A stretch of DNA of 64,000 nt from Rodentibacter heidelbergensis (GCF_002000125.1 NZ_MLHH01000005.1:62001-126000); one strand, 5' to 3'. Positions 38,761-52,145 are shown, counted from the first letter of the stretch. Notes: a model not told the origin generated them from the sequence alone. Numbers and translations are program-made.

Positions 38761-39088
38761 AATGAGAGATAGCAGAGAAGAGGTTAATCACAATCACGCC
38801 GGCAATAATCAGCCCAATGCCAATCATTCCCGCCAGATCAATTTTTTGTCCGAATGCAAAATACGCCACAACAGCAGTCAGCACAATGCCCACCCCGGAC
38901 CAAATGGCATAAACTAACCCTACGGGTAGGGTTCGAAAAATAATGGACACAAAATAAAAAGAAATGCCATAGAGCGTGAGTGAGCCGAGAGTGGGCAGTG
39001 GTTTAGTAAAACCATCGCTTACTTTTAATAAATTGGTGGCAGCAATTTCTAAGCAAATGGAAAGAGCAAGTAAAATCCAAGGGTTCAT
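38759..39088 (-). CDS. Small multidrug resistance (SMR) family transporter
   Basis: A 109-residue protein with four transmembrane helices. The proton/substrate-coupling Glu is in CLEIAATNLLK (TM1, E14), and AIWSGVGIVLTA is the SMR dimerisation/GVG motif, followed by IGIGLIIAGVIVINLFS in TM4. These small exporters remove cationic compounds or guanidinium. TM1 reads WILLALSICLEI, and the subtype (Qac/EmrE versus Gdx) cannot be fixed by eye. Confidence 0.88.
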   Translation of the reverse strand: MNPWILLALSICLEIAATNLLKVSDGFTKPLPTLGSLTLYGISFYFVSIIFRTLPVGLVYAIWSGVGIVLTAVVAYFAFGQKIDLAGMIGIGLIIAGVIVINLFSAISH

Positions 39089-39108
39089 TGAATATTCCTT
39101 ATCAAATA

Positions 39109-39135
39109 AAAAAGAGACGCTAATAGGCGTCCCCT
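39109..39135 (-). terminator. Terminator of the phosphohexomutase gene
   Basis: Read on the minus strand: GGGGACGC, five-base loop, GCGTCTC and a T run, starting about 24 bp after the phosphohexomutase stop codon. Confidence 0.75.
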
Positions 39136-39159
39136 TTCATTAGGTTATGGTTTAATTTA

Positions 39160-40818
<1,659 letters not shown>

Positions 40819-40997
40819 AATTCCACCTTATTAAGTTTAAAGAAACACATGGATAGACTAGCGGAAAATCATTAAAGTTCAAAGGCTTATTTAGTGAAAA
40901 TTTGATCTAGGTAACACTTTTTATTTCTCTTATTTTTTGTTGCCAAAAACCTGTGGAATGATTTTCCTTTGTGGTATTTCATTGCGTTTGATTGCGA

Positions 40998-41564
40998 TTA
41001 TAACAACAGTGCCGAACCCCATTTTATAATGTCAAAAAAGAATTTATTTTGATTGGTTGCCACGCCATCGCTATTTTTTGTGTTGCTTTCTTCGTCCTTT
41101 GATTTATCCACCATACCGTTTTTATATTGACCTTTCACGACTTCTAAATCATCACGGGCTTGGGTGCGTAAAATTTGGCATTGTTGAGGGGATAGGGGTT
41201 CTACGTCTAGCACGGCGGTACGGAATTTTTTAAATTGATAAGTGGCATAATTCATGGATTTTTCATCTTGTTGGATGATCTTCACATAGTCTTCGCCAAT
41301 GAGGTTTTCCAATGGATAGAAAAAAACATATTGGGAATGGATATAGCGATCTTCTTTTGCAAAATGTGCTTGCTGAATACGGGTAAGATGCGGGTAAATA
41401 CATTGTTCTGCCTGTTTGCTGGCCATCGCCCATTGTTTGGCTTGTTTATCGGAAAGTTGATAATCTGCCCCGGCAAATTCCGCCGGAATAGGGGATTGTG
41501 ATGGGGTGGAAAAATTGCACGCACTGAGAAGTAATATGGTGGCAAATGTAACAATCAATTTCAT
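40998..41564 (-). CDS. Pasteurellaceae lipoprotein of unknown function (DUF5358-like)
   Basis: A 188-residue product with lipoprotein signal [16 protein letters not shown] (Cys16). The mature part has [19 protein letters not shown] and [21 protein letters not shown]-like segments (here KEDRY). I associate this with DUF5358, common in Pasteurellaceae, from memory. The C-terminal 40 residues are low-complexity and end in a short hydrophobic stretch. It stands alone between the mutase and menB, with no visible operon partner. Confidence 0.65.
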   Translation of the reverse strand: MKLIVTFATILLLSACNFSTPSQSPIPAEFAGADYQLSDKQAKQWAMASKQAEQCIYPHLTRIQQAHFAKEDRYIHSQYVFFYPLENLIGEDYVKIIQQDEKSMNYATYQFKKFRTAVLDVEPLSPQQCQILRTQARDDLEVVKGQYKNGMVDKSKDEESNTKNSDGVATNQNKFFFDIIKWGSALLL

Positions 41565-41709
41565 TTTGGGTTTGGGTTAAGGGATTGATAAAGACCAAAT
41601 TCTAGCAATAAGCACCGGATAGATAAAGGTTGAGATAAATTTTCATTTTCCCGATTGGAAAAACTTCCGCTATAATGACCGTACTTTTCGTTAATTAAAA
41701 GGAATATTC

Positions 41710-42567
41710 ATGCAAAATCCAAAAGATGATGTACTTTATGCGCCCGTTGAATGGGTTGACCATAGCGAGGGTTATACGGACATTCGCTATCACAAATCCA
41801 CTGATGGGATCGCCAAAATCACTATTAACCGTCCTGAAGTGCGTAATGCTTTCCGTCCACAAACCGTTAAAGAAATGATTCATGCCTTTTCTAATGCTCG
41901 TTTTGATGAAAAAATCGGGGTCATTGTTTTAACCGGTGAAGGTGAAAAAGCGTTCTGTTCCGGAGGCGATCAGAAAATTCGTGGGGATTACGGCGGCTAT
42001 AAAGATGAAAGTGGCGTACATCACTTAAATGTGTTGGATTTCCAACGGGATATTCGGACTTGCCCGAAACCGGTGGTTGCCATGGTGGCAGGTTATGCCA
42101 TTGGTGGCGGTCATGTATTACATATGTTATGCGATTTAACCATTGCGGCAGATAATGCTATTTTCGGTCAAACCGGGCCGAAAGTGGGGTCTTTTGATGG
42201 CGGCTGGGGAGCAAGCTATATGGCCCGTTTAGTCGGTCAGAAAAAAGCCCGTGAGATTTGGTTTTTATGTCGTCAATATAATGCACAAGAAGCCTTGGAT
42301 ATGGGCTTAGTGAACACCGTAGTGCCTTATGCCGATCTTGAAAAAGAAACGGTACGTTGGTGTCGTGAAATGTTGCGTAACAGCCCGATTGCATTACGTT
42401 GTTTGAAAGCGGCATTAAATGCAGACTGTGACGGTCAATCCGGTCTTCAAGAATTGGCGGGTAACGCTACTATGTTGTTCTATATGACAGAAGAAGGCCA
42501 AGAAGGGCGCAATGCTTTCAATGAAAAACGGGCACCGGATTTCAGTAAGTTTAGACGCAATCCTTAA
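41710..42567 (+). CDS. menB: 1,4-dihydroxy-2-naphthoyl-CoA synthase
   Basis: MenB (285 residues, usual length) closes the second ring of menaquinone from o-succinylbenzoyl-CoA. Crotonase-fold signatures: [38 protein letters not shown] (oxyanion hole), [13 protein letters not shown] and [17 protein letters not shown], plus the C-terminal [10 protein letters not shown] tail. It is first gene of menB-menC. Menaquinone is needed for the anaerobic electron chain used by GlpABC. Confidence 0.97.
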   Translation: MQNPKDDVLYAPVEWVDHSEGYTDIRYHKSTDGIAKITINRPEVRNAFRPQTVKEMIHAFSNARFDEKIGVIVLTGEGEKAFCSGGDQKIRGDYGGYKDESGVHHLNVLDFQRDIRTCPKPVVAMVAGYAIGGGHVLHMLCDLTIAADNAIFGQTGPKVGSFDGGWGASYMARLVGQKKAREIWFLCRQYNAQEALDMGLVNTVVPYADLEKETVRWCREMLRNSPIALRCLKAALNADCDGQSGLQELAGNATMLFYMTEEGQEGRNAFNEKRAPDFSKFRRNP

Positions 42568-42577
42568 TCATTCAAGT

Positions 42578-42608
42578 AAAAGTGCGGTGAATTTCAACCG
42601 CACTTTTT
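42578..42608 (+). terminator. USS-pair hairpin between menB and menC
   Basis: AAAAGTGCGGT (42578-42588) pairs perfectly with ACCGCACTTTT (42597-42607). The T run is short (ending at 42608), so some readthrough into menC is expected. Confidence 0.75.
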
Positions 42609-42621
42609 GTAGGTAAATGTG

Positions 42622-43614
42622 ATGACAATTCGACAATATCATCTTTATCGTTATTCCATTCCTGTTGATAGCCAACTGATTTTGCGAGATCGGTTTTTAA
42701 AACGCCGTGAGGGATTGTTGGTACAAATTCAATGCCAAGATAATGAAGGCTGGGGGGAAATTGCCCCTTTGCCGGGGTTCAGTGAAGAATCTTTAGAAAT
42801 AGCGGAAGAACAAACAATACAATGGCTTGCCGATTGGAATGAGGCACGTTCCCGTGGTGAGAAGTTATCATTTGAGGGGCTTTATCCTTCCGTTGCATTT
42901 GGGCTGAGTTGTGCTTTAGCAGAGTTAAAAGGCAAACTCAATGCAGAGGGAAATTATCATGCAGCGCCCTTGTGTTATGGCGATCCTGATGAACTTTATG
43001 CCGAATTAGCTAATCTCCCGGGTGAAAAAGTGGCCAAAATCAAAGTGGGGCTGTATGAAGCCAACCGGGATGGATTGATTGCAGATATGTTTTTAGAGGC
43101 TATCCCTGAATTGCAATTACGCCTTGATACCAATCGCCGTTGGACGCTTGAGAAAGCCTTGTTGTTTGCTTCGAAAATCAAACCTGAACACCGTAGCCGA
43201 ATTCAATTTTTGGAAGAACCTTGCAAAACACCTGAATTAAGTCGTGAATTTGCTGCTCAAAGCGGCATTGCCATTGCTTGGGATGAATCCTTACGAGAAA
43301 GCGATTTTCAGCTTAAAAAAGAACCGTACTTGGCAGCCATTGTAATTAAACCAACATTAATCGGCTCTCTTGAGCATTGTATTGAACTTATCAAGCAAGC
43401 CCATACTTTAGGTTTAAAAGCGGTAATAAGCTCCAGTATTGAAAGTAGCTTAGGGTTAACCCAACTGGCTCGAATTGCCCAACAATATACCCCCAATATC
43501 ACACCGGGGTTAGATACACTGGATTTAATGGATTACCAAGTGTTGCGTTCTTGGCAAGGATCAACCTTACCGCTCATTGATTTGGATTCACAATGGATTA
43601 AAAAAATTATCTGA
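42622..43614 (+). CDS. menC: o-Succinylbenzoate synthase
   Basis: MenC (330 residues) dehydrates SHCHC to o-succinylbenzoate. It is an enolase-superfamily enzyme: catalytic Lys in AKIKVGLY, metal ligands in LRLDTNRRW, FLEEPC and AWDESL, and the second Lys in VIKPTLIGS. I prefer ATG 42622 to the adjacent GTG. menB-menC-aroQ-accB-accC is one continuous same-strand block. Confidence 0.94.
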   Translation: MTIRQYHLYRYSIPVDSQLILRDRFLKRREGLLVQIQCQDNEGWGEIAPLPGFSEESLEIAEEQTIQWLADWNEARSRGEKLSFEGLYPSVAFGLSCALAELKGKLNAEGNYHAAPLCYGDPDELYAELANLPGEKVAKIKVGLYEANRDGLIADMFLEAIPELQLRLDTNRRWTLEKALLFASKIKPEHRSRIQFLEEPCKTPELSREFAAQSGIAIAWDESLRESDFQLKKEPYLAAIVIKPTLIGSLEHCIELIKQAHTLGLKAVISSSIESSLGLTQLARIAQQYTPNITPGLDTLDLMDYQVLRSWQGSTLPLIDLDSQWIKKII

Positions 43615-43671
43615 TACGACCAGCGATGATGGAAAAATCAGTATAATGCCCAACCTTAAAAGGAAGAGAAT

Positions 43672-44124
43672 ATGTCGCCAAAATCCCGAATTTTGCTGCT
43701 AAATGGCCCGAACTTAAATATGTTAGGGGCGCGTGAGCCAAAACACTATGGCCGTTTATCACTGGCTGATATTGAAACGAAGCTAAAAGAATTAGCCGTA
43801 CAGCACAATATTGAATTGGAATGTTTTCAGGCCAATAGTGAAGAAAAGTTGATCGAGAAAATTCATCAAAGTTTCCAAAAAACCGATTTTATTTTAATCA
43901 ATCCTGCCGCTTATACGCACACAAGCGTGGCATTGCGTGATGCCTTATTGGCGGTTTCAATCCCTTTTGTGGAAATTCATTTGTCGAACGTACACAAACG
44001 TGAGCCGTTTCGTCATCATTCTTATTTTAGTGATGTGGCAGAGGGCGTGATTTGCGGATTAGGCGCAAAAGGCTATGAATTTGCCTTTTTATTCGCTTTA
44101 GATTTCTTATCAAAAAAACAATAA
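43672..44124 (+). CDS. aroQ: 3-Dehydroquinate dehydratase, type II
   Basis: AroQ (150 residues) dehydrates 3-dehydroquinate in the shikimate pathway. Type II markers: [20 protein letters not shown] with the catalytic Tyr, [32 protein letters not shown] and [18 protein letters not shown] (catalytic His). It sits upstream of accBC, a frequent gammaproteobacterial arrangement. Confidence 0.97.
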   Translation: MSPKSRILLLNGPNLNMLGAREPKHYGRLSLADIETKLKELAVQHNIELECFQANSEEKLIEKIHQSFQKTDFILINPAAYTHTSVALRDALLAVSIPFVEIHLSNVHKREPFRHHSYFSDVAEGVICGLGAKGYEFAFLFALDFLSKKQ

Positions 44125-44301
44125 AAAATAGCTATTTTGGCGAAATTTATAGAATTTTATCGCAATTTAGTTCAATTTAGGGTAATCTTTGCCCGATTAA
44201 AAATCCGTTTATCACTAACTACACTTTTGTGTATTGGCGAGGTAATACTGTGCATTGTCATAAAAGTGCGGTTAAGAATTTTATTATTTTAGGAAGAACA
44301 T

Positions 44302-44781
44302 ATGGACATTCGTAAAATCAAAAAGCTTATCGAATTAGTTGAAGAATCCGGTATCACCGAATTAGAAGTTCAAGAGGAAGAGGGCACGGTACGCATTAGC
44401 CGTGCAGCCCCTGCGGTAGCGCCTGTTGCGGCACAATATTCCGCACCGATTGCAGTCGCACCGGTATCTGCTCCGGCTGCGGTGGCAGCCCCTGCACCAA
44501 GTGCTGCACCGGCTTCAGCCCCGGCTCCGACTACCGATGAATTATCCGGTCATATTGTTCGCTCACCAATGGTGGGAACTTTCTACCGTAGCCCAAGCCC
44601 GGAAGCAAAAGCCTTTGTTGAAGTGGGGCAAACCGTAAAAGTGGGTGATGCGCTTTGTATCGTTGAAGCGATGAAAATGATGAACCGTATCGAAGCGGAT
44701 AAAGCGGGCGTCATCAAAGCCATTCTTGTGAATGATGGCGAACCGGTTGAATTTGACGAACCATTAATCGTTATCGAATAA
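44302..44781 (+). CDS. accB: Biotin carboxyl carrier protein of acetyl-CoA carboxylase
   Basis: AccB (159 residues) carries biotin between AccC and the carboxyltransferase for malonyl-CoA formation. The N-terminal [18 protein letters not shown] is the dimerising part. A Pro/Ala-rich linker spans roughly 35-75, and the biotinyl domain contains EAMKMMN with biotinylated Lys125. The 177-bp upstream leader, with a USS near 44266, probably holds the accBC promoter. I see no clear attenuator there. Confidence 0.97.
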   Translation: MDIRKIKKLIELVEESGITELEVQEEEGTVRISRAAPAVAPVAAQYSAPIAVAPVSAPAAVAAPAPSAAPASAPAPTTDELSGHIVRSPMVGTFYRSPSPEAKAFVEVGQTVKVGDALCIVEAMKMMNRIEADKAGVIKAILVNDGEPVEFDEPLIVIE

Positions 44782-44840
44782 TCTTATCAATTATCTAAAA
44801 TGGCGGGGAGACTTGCCATTTTTTAACAAATGGAATTCTT

Positions 44841-46187
44841 ATGTTAGAAAAAGTTGTCATTGCCAACCGTGGTGAAATTGCATTACGCATTTTGCGTGCA
44901 TGTAAAGAATTAGGCATCAAAACCGTTGCTGTCCATTCCACTGCCGACCGTGAATTAAAACACGTTTTATTGGCGGATGAAACCGTTTGTATTGGGCCTC
45001 CGCCTTCTGCAAAAAGCTATCTCAATATTCCGGCTATTATTGCTGCAGCAGAGGTCACCGGGGCAGATGCGATTCATCCGGGATATGGTTTTTTATCTGA
45101 AAATGCCGATTTCGCAGAACAAGTTGAACGCTCAGGCTTTACTTTTATTGGCCCTACCGCAGATGTAATTCGTTTAATGGGCGATAAGGTTTCGGCGATT
45201 AAAGCCATGAAAAAAGCCGGCGTGCCTTGTGTGCCGGGGTCTGACGGCCCGGTTGGCAACGATATTGCCAAAAATAAAGAAATCGCAAAACGTATCGGTT
45301 ATCCAATTATTATTAAAGCTTCTGGTGGCGGCGGTGGTCGTGGTATGCGTGTTGTGCGTAACGAAGAGGCGCTAGAAGAGTCAATTGCGATGACCAAAGC
45401 TGAAGCGAAAGCAGCCTTTAATAATGATATGGTGTATATGGAAAAATACTTAGAAAATCCACGCCATGTGGAAATTCAAGTATTGGCGGATACGCACGGT
45501 AATGCGGTGTATTTGGCAGAACGTGATTGCTCAATGCAACGTCGCCATCAAAAAGTGGTGGAAGAAGCCCCAGCACCGGGAATTACTGAAGAACTACGCC
45601 GTGATATCGGTTCTCGTTGTGCCAATGCCTGTGTAGAAATCGGCTATCGTGGTGCAGGTACATTCGAGTTTTTATATGAAAACGGCGAGTTTTATTTCAT
45701 CGAAATGAATACCCGTATCCAAGTAGAACACCCGGTGACAGAAATGATTACCGGTGTGGATTTGGTGAAAGAGCAACTCCGTATTGCGGCAGGCTTACCG
45801 CTTTCTTTCAAACAGGAAGATATTAAAGTGAAAGGTCATGCCATTGAATGCCGTATCAATGCAGAAGATCCAACATCTTTCTTGCCATCACCGGGTAAAG
45901 TCAATCACTTACATTCACCGGGCGGTTTTGGTGTGCGTTGGGATTCCCATATTTATGGCGGTTATTCCGTGCCTCCGCACTATGATTCCATGATTGCTAA
46001 ATTGATCACTTACGGTGATACCCGAGATGTGGCAATCCGCCGTATGCAAAATGCCTTGGCGGAAACCATTATTGAAGGCATTAAAACCAATATTCCATTG
46101 CATGAAATGATTTTGGAAGATGAAAACTTCCAAAAAGGCGGCACCAACATCCACTACCTTGAGAAAAAATTAGGGTTACATGATTAA
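44841..46187 (+). CDS. accC: Biotin carboxylase subunit of acetyl-CoA carboxylase
   Basis: AccC (448 residues) carboxylates the biotin of AccB using ATP and bicarbonate. ATP-grasp features: [15 protein letters not shown] (glycine-rich loop), [36 protein letters not shown] and [16 protein letters not shown]. It follows accB by 59 bp. The operon ends in a hairpin at 46190. Confidence 0.98.
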   Translation: MLEKVVIANRGEIALRILRACKELGIKTVAVHSTADRELKHVLLADETVCIGPPPSAKSYLNIPAIIAAAEVTGADAIHPGYGFLSENADFAEQVERSGFTFIGPTADVIRLMGDKVSAIKAMKKAGVPCVPGSDGPVGNDIAKNKEIAKRIGYPIIIKASGGGGGRGMRVVRNEEALEESIAMTKAEAKAAFNNDMVYMEKYLENPRHVEIQVLADTHGNAVYLAERDCSMQRRHQKVVEEAPAPGITEELRRDIGSRCANACVEIGYRGAGTFEFLYENGEFYFIEMNTRIQVEHPVTEMITGVDLVKEQLRIAAGLPLSFKQEDIKVKGHAIECRINAEDPTSFLPSPGKVNHLHSPGGFGVRWDSHIYGGYSVPPHYDSMIAKLITYGDTRDVAIRRMQNALAETIIEGIKTNIPLHEMILEDENFQKGGTNIHYLEKKLGLHD

Positions 46188-46189
46188 TA

Positions 46190-46216
46190 AAAAGGCTCAC
46201 GAAAGTGAGCTTTTTT
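46190..46216 (+). terminator. Terminator of accBC
   Basis: AAAAGGCTCAC, GAAA tetraloop, GTGAGCTTTTTT, beginning right after the accC stop codon. Confidence 0.9.
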
Positions 46217-46271
46217 ATCGAGATATCAAAGTATAAAAATAAGCGGAAAATCAACCGCACTTTTCATAAAA

Positions 46272-46294
46272 AAATCCCACATAGTGTGGGATTT
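46272..46294 (-). terminator. Terminator of glmU
   Basis: TCCCACA (46275-46281) pairs with TGTGGGA (46285-46291). On the minus strand it is followed by a run of seven T, close to the glmU stop. Confidence 0.8.
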
Positions 46295-46299
46295 ATCAC

Positions 46300-47670
46300 T
46301 TATTTCTTTTTCACCGGGCGTTGCCAATTTTGAATATGACGTTGTGGCACTCGGGTAATCACCAATTCGTCTTTTCCCACATGGCGTGTAATCGTTGAGC
46401 CAGCACCGATAGTTGCGCCGTCTTCAACGGTGACTGGGGCGACTAATTGCGTATCCGAACCTACGAAGACATTATCACCAATAATGGTTTTAAATTTATT
46501 GGCGCCGTCATAATTACAGGTAATCACCCCCGCACCGATATTGCAATTTGCCCCGATTTCACTGTCGCCTACATAGGTTAGGTGGTTGACTTTTGAGCCT
46601 TTACCGACAAGGGATTTTTTGATTTCCACAAAGTTACCCACATGGGTTTCTGCGGCCAATTCTGTACCCGGGCGTAAACGGGAGAACGGCCCAATTGCGG
46701 CCTTTTCGCCAATGCTGGTATCTTCTAACACAGAATAAGGCTTCACTTCCACATCATCGGCAATCACAACGTTTTTTAATACACAGCCTGTTCCTATTTT
46801 CACCCGATTTCCTAAGCGCACATCTCCCTCAATAATCACATTGGTATCAATTTCTACATCTTTACCATGCTCAAGGGAACCGCGTAAATCAAAACGATCA
46901 GGATCGGCCAACATCACGCCGGCTAATAATAAACGTTCCGCCTGTTTACGTTGATAATAGCGTTCAAGCGCACTTAATTGCATGCGATTGTTTGCCCCTT
47001 CTACTTCCATCATATCCGTTGCCTGCACCGCAACAACTTGGCAACCATCTTGGTTGGCAAGGGCAATTAAATCGGTCAAATAATATTCACCTTGAGCATT
47101 ATTATTACCCACCCGGGCAAGCCATTTTTTGAAACTGGCCCCATCGGAAACCATTACGCCGGTATTCACTTCCTGAATGTTCAATTGTTCTGCATTGGCA
47201 TCTTTTTGCTCAACGATAGCGATGACACGGCCATTTTCACGAATAATACGGCCATAACCTGTTGGGTTATCTAACTTCACCGTAAGTAATGCAATACCCT
47301 TTTCAGGTTTTGCTGCAATGAGCTTTTCTAAGGTTTCCTTTGTAATCAGCGGGGCATCACCGTAAAGTACGACAATATTCTCATTATCCTTAAAAAAAGG
47401 TGCGGCCTGTTGCACCGCATGTGCTGTGCCAAGCTGTTCGGTTTGCAAGACCCAATTGACTTTTTCATCGGCAAGATGTTCACGCATTAATTCACCGCCA
47501 TGTCCGTAAATCAAATGCACATTTTCAGCCCCCAGAGAATGAGCCGTATCAATAACATGTTTTACCATCGGTTTACCCGCTACCTTATGCAACACCTTTG
47601 GTAAATCAGAATACATCCGAGTGCCTTTTCCTGCCGCTAAAATGACCGCACTTATTGTTTTATTTGTCAT
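46300..47670 (-). CDS. glmU: Bifunctional GlmU: glucosamine-1-phosphate acetyltransferase / GlcNAc-1-phosphate uridyltransferase
   Basis: GlmU (456 residues) makes UDP-GlcNAc for peptidoglycan and LPS. The N-terminal uridyltransferase has [18 protein letters not shown] and the LYGDAPLI metal site. The C-terminal part is a left-handed beta-helix of hexapeptide repeats with [20 protein letters not shown] (catalytic His region) and [13 protein letters not shown]. Full length and intact. A USS lies at its 5' end near 47647. Confidence 0.98.
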   Translation of the reverse strand: MTNKTISAVILAAGKGTRMYSDLPKVLHKVAGKPMVKHVIDTAHSLGAENVHLIYGHGGELMREHLADEKVNWVLQTEQLGTAHAVQQAAPFFKDNENIVVLYGDAPLITKETLEKLIAAKPEKGIALLTVKLDNPTGYGRIIRENGRVIAIVEQKDANAEQLNIQEVNTGVMVSDGASFKKWLARVGNNNAQGEYYLTDLIALANQDGCQVVAVQATDMMEVEGANNRMQLSALERYYQRKQAERLLLAGVMLADPDRFDLRGSLEHGKDVEIDTNVIIEGDVRLGNRVKIGTGCVLKNVVIADDVEVKPYSVLEDTSIGEKAAIGPFSRLRPGTELAAETHVGNFVEIKKSLVGKGSKVNHLTYVGDSEIGANCNIGAGVITCNYDGANKFKTIIGDNVFVGSDTQLVAPVTVEDGATIGAGSTITRHVGKDELVITRVPQRHIQNWQRPVKKK

Positions 47671-47792
47671 AAAAAATATCTCTTATTATCAAAAATTGGC
47701 GGTATTTTAGCTTAGAAATTCTGAGATGATAAGCTGTTTATCTTTTCTTAAAACATTCTATAATGAAACAATTTTGAACGGTTGGGGGGGAT

Positions 47793-48542
47793 ATGCGTAA
47801 TAGAGATGAGATGATCCTACAATGGGTTAATTCGCAAGGAAAAGCCAGTGTAACTGAATTGGCTGAAAAATGTGAAATATCTGTTGAAACCGTTCGACGT
47901 GACCTTAATCGACTTGAGAAACAAGGATTACTTTATCGTACACATGGTGGAGCGATAAGTAATAAAACGACAGATCTTGGATCCTTTTTTCAGGCTCGGC
48001 GATATATCAATGCAACGGCAAAGCGATACATTGCTAAAAATGCCCTTGAATTGCTTTATGAAAATGCAGTGATTGGATTAGATGCGAGTTCTACAAGTTG
48101 GTATTTCGCACATTTAATGCCGGATATTCCTTGCACTGTTGTGACGAATTCTATGCTTAATATCAATGCATTGGTTGATAAACCCAACATCAAAACTATT
48201 GTGACCGGAGGGGTTTATTCATCAAAGTATGAAGCATTTTACGGTCCATTATCAGAATATTTATTACAACGTCTGCATATTAACTTTTCTATTTTTTCCT
48301 GTTCCGGTATTGATAATCAAGGAAATATTTGGGAATCCAATGAATTAAATGCCTCTTTGAAGCGTAAAATGATGGAGGCCTCAGAACAGGCTTACCTTTT
48401 GGCGGATCATTCTAAATTTGAGAAAAAAAGCCTCATACAATTAACGGAATTGAGCAAAATTAATACTCTTTTTAGTGATACCGATTTGTCGGAAACGCTC
48501 CAAACCTATTGTGAAAAAAACGATATTGTGACCGTTTTATAA
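47793..48542 (+). CDS. fucR: DeoR-family regulator of L-fucose operon
   Basis: A 249-residue DeoR-type regulator. The HTH at the N-terminus reads VTELAEKCEISVETVRRDLNRLEKQG, and the sugar-phosphate sensor domain contains IGLDASSTSWYFAHLM, VVTNS and LADHSKFEKKS. It lies directly upstream of the fuc genes on the same strand. In enterics FucR is an activator responding to fuculose-1-phosphate. Whether it activates or represses here cannot be told from sequence. Confidence 0.9.
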   Translation: MRNRDEMILQWVNSQGKASVTELAEKCEISVETVRRDLNRLEKQGLLYRTHGGAISNKTTDLGSFFQARRYINATAKRYIAKNALELLYENAVIGLDASSTSWYFAHLMPDIPCTVVTNSMLNINALVDKPNIKTIVTGGVYSSKYEAFYGPLSEYLLQRLHINFSIFSCSGIDNQGNIWESNELNASLKRKMMEASEQAYLLADHSKFEKKSLIQLTELSKINTLFSDTDLSETLQTYCEKNDIVTVL

Positions 48543-48619
48543 TAAATAATGACCGAATTGCCCGATTTTTGAAAATTTAAGTAAGAAACGGGCATTATTT
48601 TTCTTTAAAAATGACCGAT

Positions 48620-48641
48620 TATTGTGATCCTTTTCACAAAT
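48620..48641 (+). promoter_or_regulatory. CRP site upstream of fucI
   Basis: Core TGTGA-TCCTTT-TCACA (48623-48638) is a perfect match. It lies 131 bp before fucI in the 226-bp fucR-fucI gap, indicating catabolite control of fucose use. Confidence 0.75.
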
Positions 48642-48768
48642 TTGAAATTAACGGTCTTTCCCTTCTATCTTCTTCTATTTTTTTATTCAAAAATAATTTC
48701 AAGTTAAGCAGATAAATCGCTTATCTGGGATTTCAATATGAACTAAAAATGATAGGAGAAACACGATT

Positions 48769-50538
48769 ATGACATCTTTCACTCAAACTAATCGTATTAA
48801 AATCGGTATCCGCCCGACCATTGACGGTCGCCGTATGGGGGTACGAGAATCATTAGAAGATCAAACCATGCGTATGGCGAAATCTGTTGTCGATTTATTG
48901 CAAACCCATATTCACTATACAGACGGTTCTTTTGTTGAATGTGTGATTGCCGATAGCTGTATTGGTGGGGTGGCTGAAGCAGCAGCTTGTGCGGATAAAT
49001 TCAAACGTGAAAATGTTGGATTAACGATTACGGTCACCCCTTGTTGGTGTTACGGCTCTGAAACGATTGATATGGATCCGCATATGCCGAAAGCGATTTG
49101 GGGTTTTAACGGTACGGAACGTCCTGGCGCGGTTTACCTTGCTGCTGCATTAGCCGGCCATTCTCAATTAGGTTTGCCTGCCTTCTCAATTTATGGAACC
49201 GAAGTGCAAGAAGCCAATGATACAAATATCCCGGAAGATGTAAAAGAAAAACTGTTACGTTTTGCCCGTGCCGGTCTTACTGTTGCTACTCTTCGAGGAA
49301 AATCCTATTTATCTATTGGTTCTGTTTCTATGGGGATCGCAGGCTCCATTGTGAACCAACAATTTTTCCAAGAATACCTTGGTATGCGTAACGAATATGT
49401 GGATATGACGGAAATCAAACGCCGTTTAGATCGCAAAATCTACGATCAAGAAGAAGTGGATTTAGCCCTTTCTTGGGTAAAACAATATTGCCAAGAGGGT
49501 ATTGATGTAAACAGCCAGGAAAACCAACGTACACCGGAAGAGCGGGCCGAACTTTGGGAAAATGTAGTGAAAATGAGCATTATTACCCGTGACTTGATGG
49601 TAGGGAATCCAAAACTGGCGAAATTGAATTTTGCTGAAGAAGCCTTAGGGCATAATGCCATTGCTGCAGGGTTCCAAGGTCAGCGTCATTGGACGGATCA
49701 TTTACCAAACGGCGATTTTATGGAGGCCATACTCAATTCTACCTATGATTGGAATGGTGTTCGCCCACCTTATATTTTGGCCACCGAAAATGACAGTTTA
49801 AATGCCGTGTGTATGTTGTTCGGCCATCAGTTGACCGGGCAGGCTCAAGTGTTTGCTGATGTACGCACTTATTGGAGCCCTGAATCCGTTGAGCGTGTGA
49901 CGGGTTGGAAACCGGAAAGTGGCTTTATCCATTTAATTAATTCCGGTTCTGCTGCACTTGATGGTACAGGTCAACATAAAGATGCAAATGGTAACCCAAC
50001 CATTAAACCGGCTTGGGAAGTGACTGAAGAGGACGGAAAACGTTGCCTAGCGCACACTCGTTGGTGTCCAGCGGTACACGAATATTTCCGTGGCGGTGGT
50101 TTATCTTCTCAGTTTTTAACGCAGGGTGGTATGCCGTTTACCATGCATCGTATTAATCTTATCAAAGGCTTAGGGCCGGTATTGCAAATTGCAGAAGGCT
50201 GGTCAATCGATTTGCCTGAACAGGTACACGATATTCTCAACAAACGTACTAATGAAACTTGGCCGACCACTTGGTTTGTACCTCGTTTAACCGGTAAAGG
50301 GGCATTCACTGATGTCTATTCCGTAATGGCTAATTGGGGAGCGAACCACTGTGTTGCCACTTATGGGCACGTTGGTGCGGATCTTATCACACTGGCCTCT
50401 ATGCTACGCATTCCGGTTTGTATGCATAACGTTGAAGAACGCAATATCTTCCGACCAAGTGCTTGGAATGGGTTTGGTCAAGATAAAGAAGGTCAGGATT
50501 ATCGAGCTTGTCAAAACTTCGGTCCACTTTATAAATAA
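48769..50538 (+). CDS. fucI: L-Fucose isomerase
   Basis: FucI (589 residues) converts L-fucose to L-fuculose in the cytoplasm. Recognised by [21 protein letters not shown] at the N-terminus, [14 protein letters not shown], the [16 protein letters not shown] active-site segment, [13 protein letters not shown]-like [15 protein letters not shown] and the ATENDSLNA Mn-binding region. The gene is complete. It is first of the fucIKUAP unit. Confidence 0.97.
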   Translation: MTSFTQTNRIKIGIRPTIDGRRMGVRESLEDQTMRMAKSVVDLLQTHIHYTDGSFVECVIADSCIGGVAEAAACADKFKRENVGLTITVTPCWCYGSETIDMDPHMPKAIWGFNGTERPGAVYLAAALAGHSQLGLPAFSIYGTEVQEANDTNIPEDVKEKLLRFARAGLTVATLRGKSYLSIGSVSMGIAGSIVNQQFFQEYLGMRNEYVDMTEIKRRLDRKIYDQEEVDLALSWVKQYCQEGIDVNSQENQRTPEERAELWENVVKMSIITRDLMVGNPKLAKLNFAEEALGHNAIAAGFQGQRHWTDHLPNGDFMEAILNSTYDWNGVRPPYILATENDSLNAVCMLFGHQLTGQAQVFADVRTYWSPESVERVTGWKPESGFIHLINSGSAALDGTGQHKDANGNPTIKPAWEVTEEDGKRCLAHTRWCPAVHEYFRGGGLSSQFLTQGGMPFTMHRINLIKGLGPVLQIAEGWSIDLPEQVHDILNKRTNETWPTTWFVPRLTGKGAFTDVYSVMANWGANHCVATYGHVGADLITLASMLRIPVCMHNVEERNIFRPSAWNGFGQDKEGQDYRACQNFGPLYK

Positions 50539-50544
50539 TCGCAA

Positions 50545-50645
50545 TGGCACATACTTTTTTGTGTGTGCCACCATTTCAATCAACACCCATATTGAAGTGC
50601 GGTTATAAAATCCAAAGGACCGAATAAATCACTTTAGTGATTTAT
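50545..50645 (+). promoter_or_regulatory. fucI-fucK intercistronic hairpins
   Basis: TGGCACATAC (50545-50554) pairs with GTGTGTGCCA (50561-50570, one G-T pair). A second dyad, AAATCAC/GTGATTT, lies around 50626-50643, with a USS at 50595 between them and a USS variant at 50671. These probably shape the mRNA between fucI and fucK. Confidence 0.5.
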
Positions 50646-50703
50646 AAGTAAAAATCGATGTCTTTTTCAGCCGCACTTTTTCTCAATTTTAGGGGGAGTT
50701 TTT

Positions 50704-52134
50704 ATGCCTATCGTGCTGATCTTTGATTGCGGTGCAACCAATTTGCGTACTATTGCGATGAGCGATAAGGGTGAAATTTTGGCCTCCCATCATATGGCGA
50801 ACAATACCCAACCGGATATCAAATTCGCTGATTATCATATTTGGGATTTTGAAGAAATCTGGCAGAAATTATCTCATTGTGCGGATCTAACTATTGCACA
50901 ATTAAGAGAGAAACATATTGATTTAGCAGAGATTGTTGGTATTTCTGTGACGACATTTGGGGTAGATGGGGCTCCTTTTGATCGCCATGGGCAGCAACTT
51001 TATCCGATTATTTCTTGGAAGTGTCCACGCACACTTCCGGTAATGGAAAAATTAGATAAGTTGTTAGATGTTAAAGCGCTTTATCAACGTAATGGCATCG
51101 GACAATACAGTTTTAATACTTTATTCAAGTTGCTTTGGTTAAAAGAATATGAACCGGAAATTTTCCAAAAAATGGATAAATTCGTGTTCATTTCTTCCAT
51201 GCTAACTCAACGTTTAACGGGGGAATGGAGCACCGATCACACCATGGCGGGGACATCAATGATGACAAATCTCGCTACCGGTGATTGGGATGAAGATATT
51301 TTGCAATGGCTTGGGCTTACCTCATCCCATTTTCCACCAATGCGCTATGCGGGTGAAAAAGTAGGTGATCTTATGCCTTCACTTGCTATGAAGTGGGGGC
51401 TAAAGCGTATTCCGGTAATCGCTTGTGGACACGACACACAATTTGCCGTGTTTGGTTCAGGGGCAGGATTGAATCAACCCGTGCTTAGTTCCGGTACTTG
51501 GGAAATTTTGATGGCTCGTACGCAATATGCACAGCCACAATTTGATTTTGTTTCACAAGGGCTGACGACAGAATTCGATGTTCAACGGAATTGCTTCAAC
51601 CCCGCAGTGCAATGGGTGGGTTCCGGCATTATGGAATGGCTTGGAAAACTGTTATTTGCAGATGTATATGGCACTGATCGCTATTATTCAACGATGATTA
51701 CAGAAGCTATGGCTGCCGAGGAGAGTAAAAGTGCGGTCGATTTTCAGGGCGTTTTTAATCAACTCGGACAAGGACGGATAGAGGGGCTTTCTATGTTTAC
51801 CTCTCGTGGCGAGATCTATCGTGCAGCGCTTTATTACATGGCGAATCAGCTTAAACAGGGATTGGCTGTGCTACAACAGGTGAGTCATTTTAAAGCAGAG
51901 AGTTTGCTTTGTGTTGGTGGTGGATCAAAAAATCCATTATGGAATCAAATTCGTGCCGATGTTTTAGGGTTACCGATTGATGTGGTTGATGTCGCAGAAG
52001 CAACCGTTTTAGGTGCGGCAATGTTTACTTTTGTCGGTGTTGGTGTGTACGACAATGAAGAAATGGCACAAAAGGCGATGCAACCGCAACGCAAACGAAT
52101 TTACCCACGATTTAATTTTGTAAACAACGAATAG
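50704..52134 (+). CDS. fucK: L-Fuculokinase
   Basis: FucK (476 residues) phosphorylates L-fuculose to L-fuculose-1-phosphate. FGGY-kinase features: [15 protein letters not shown] (phosphate 1), [14 protein letters not shown]-like [34 protein letters not shown] and [22 protein letters not shown] (the FGGY signature 2 region). A USS encodes KSAVDF. It follows a GGGGGAG ribosome site. Confidence 0.96.
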   Translation: MPIVLIFDCGATNLRTIAMSDKGEILASHHMANNTQPDIKFADYHIWDFEEIWQKLSHCADLTIAQLREKHIDLAEIVGISVTTFGVDGAPFDRHGQQLYPIISWKCPRTLPVMEKLDKLLDVKALYQRNGIGQYSFNTLFKLLWLKEYEPEIFQKMDKFVFISSMLTQRLTGEWSTDHTMAGTSMMTNLATGDWDEDILQWLGLTSSHFPPMRYAGEKVGDLMPSLAMKWGLKRIPVIACGHDTQFAVFGSGAGLNQPVLSSGTWEILMARTQYAQPQFDFVSQGLTTEFDVQRNCFNPAVQWVGSGIMEWLGKLLFADVYGTDRYYSTMITEAMAAEESKSAVDFQGVFNQLGQGRIEGLSMFTSRGEIYRAALYYMANQLKQGLAVLQQVSHFKAESLLCVGGGSKNPLWNQIRADVLGLPIDVVDVAEATVLGAAMFTFVGVGVYDNEEMAQKAMQPQRKRIYPRFNFVNNE

Positions 52135-52145
52135 GAGTCATCTTA

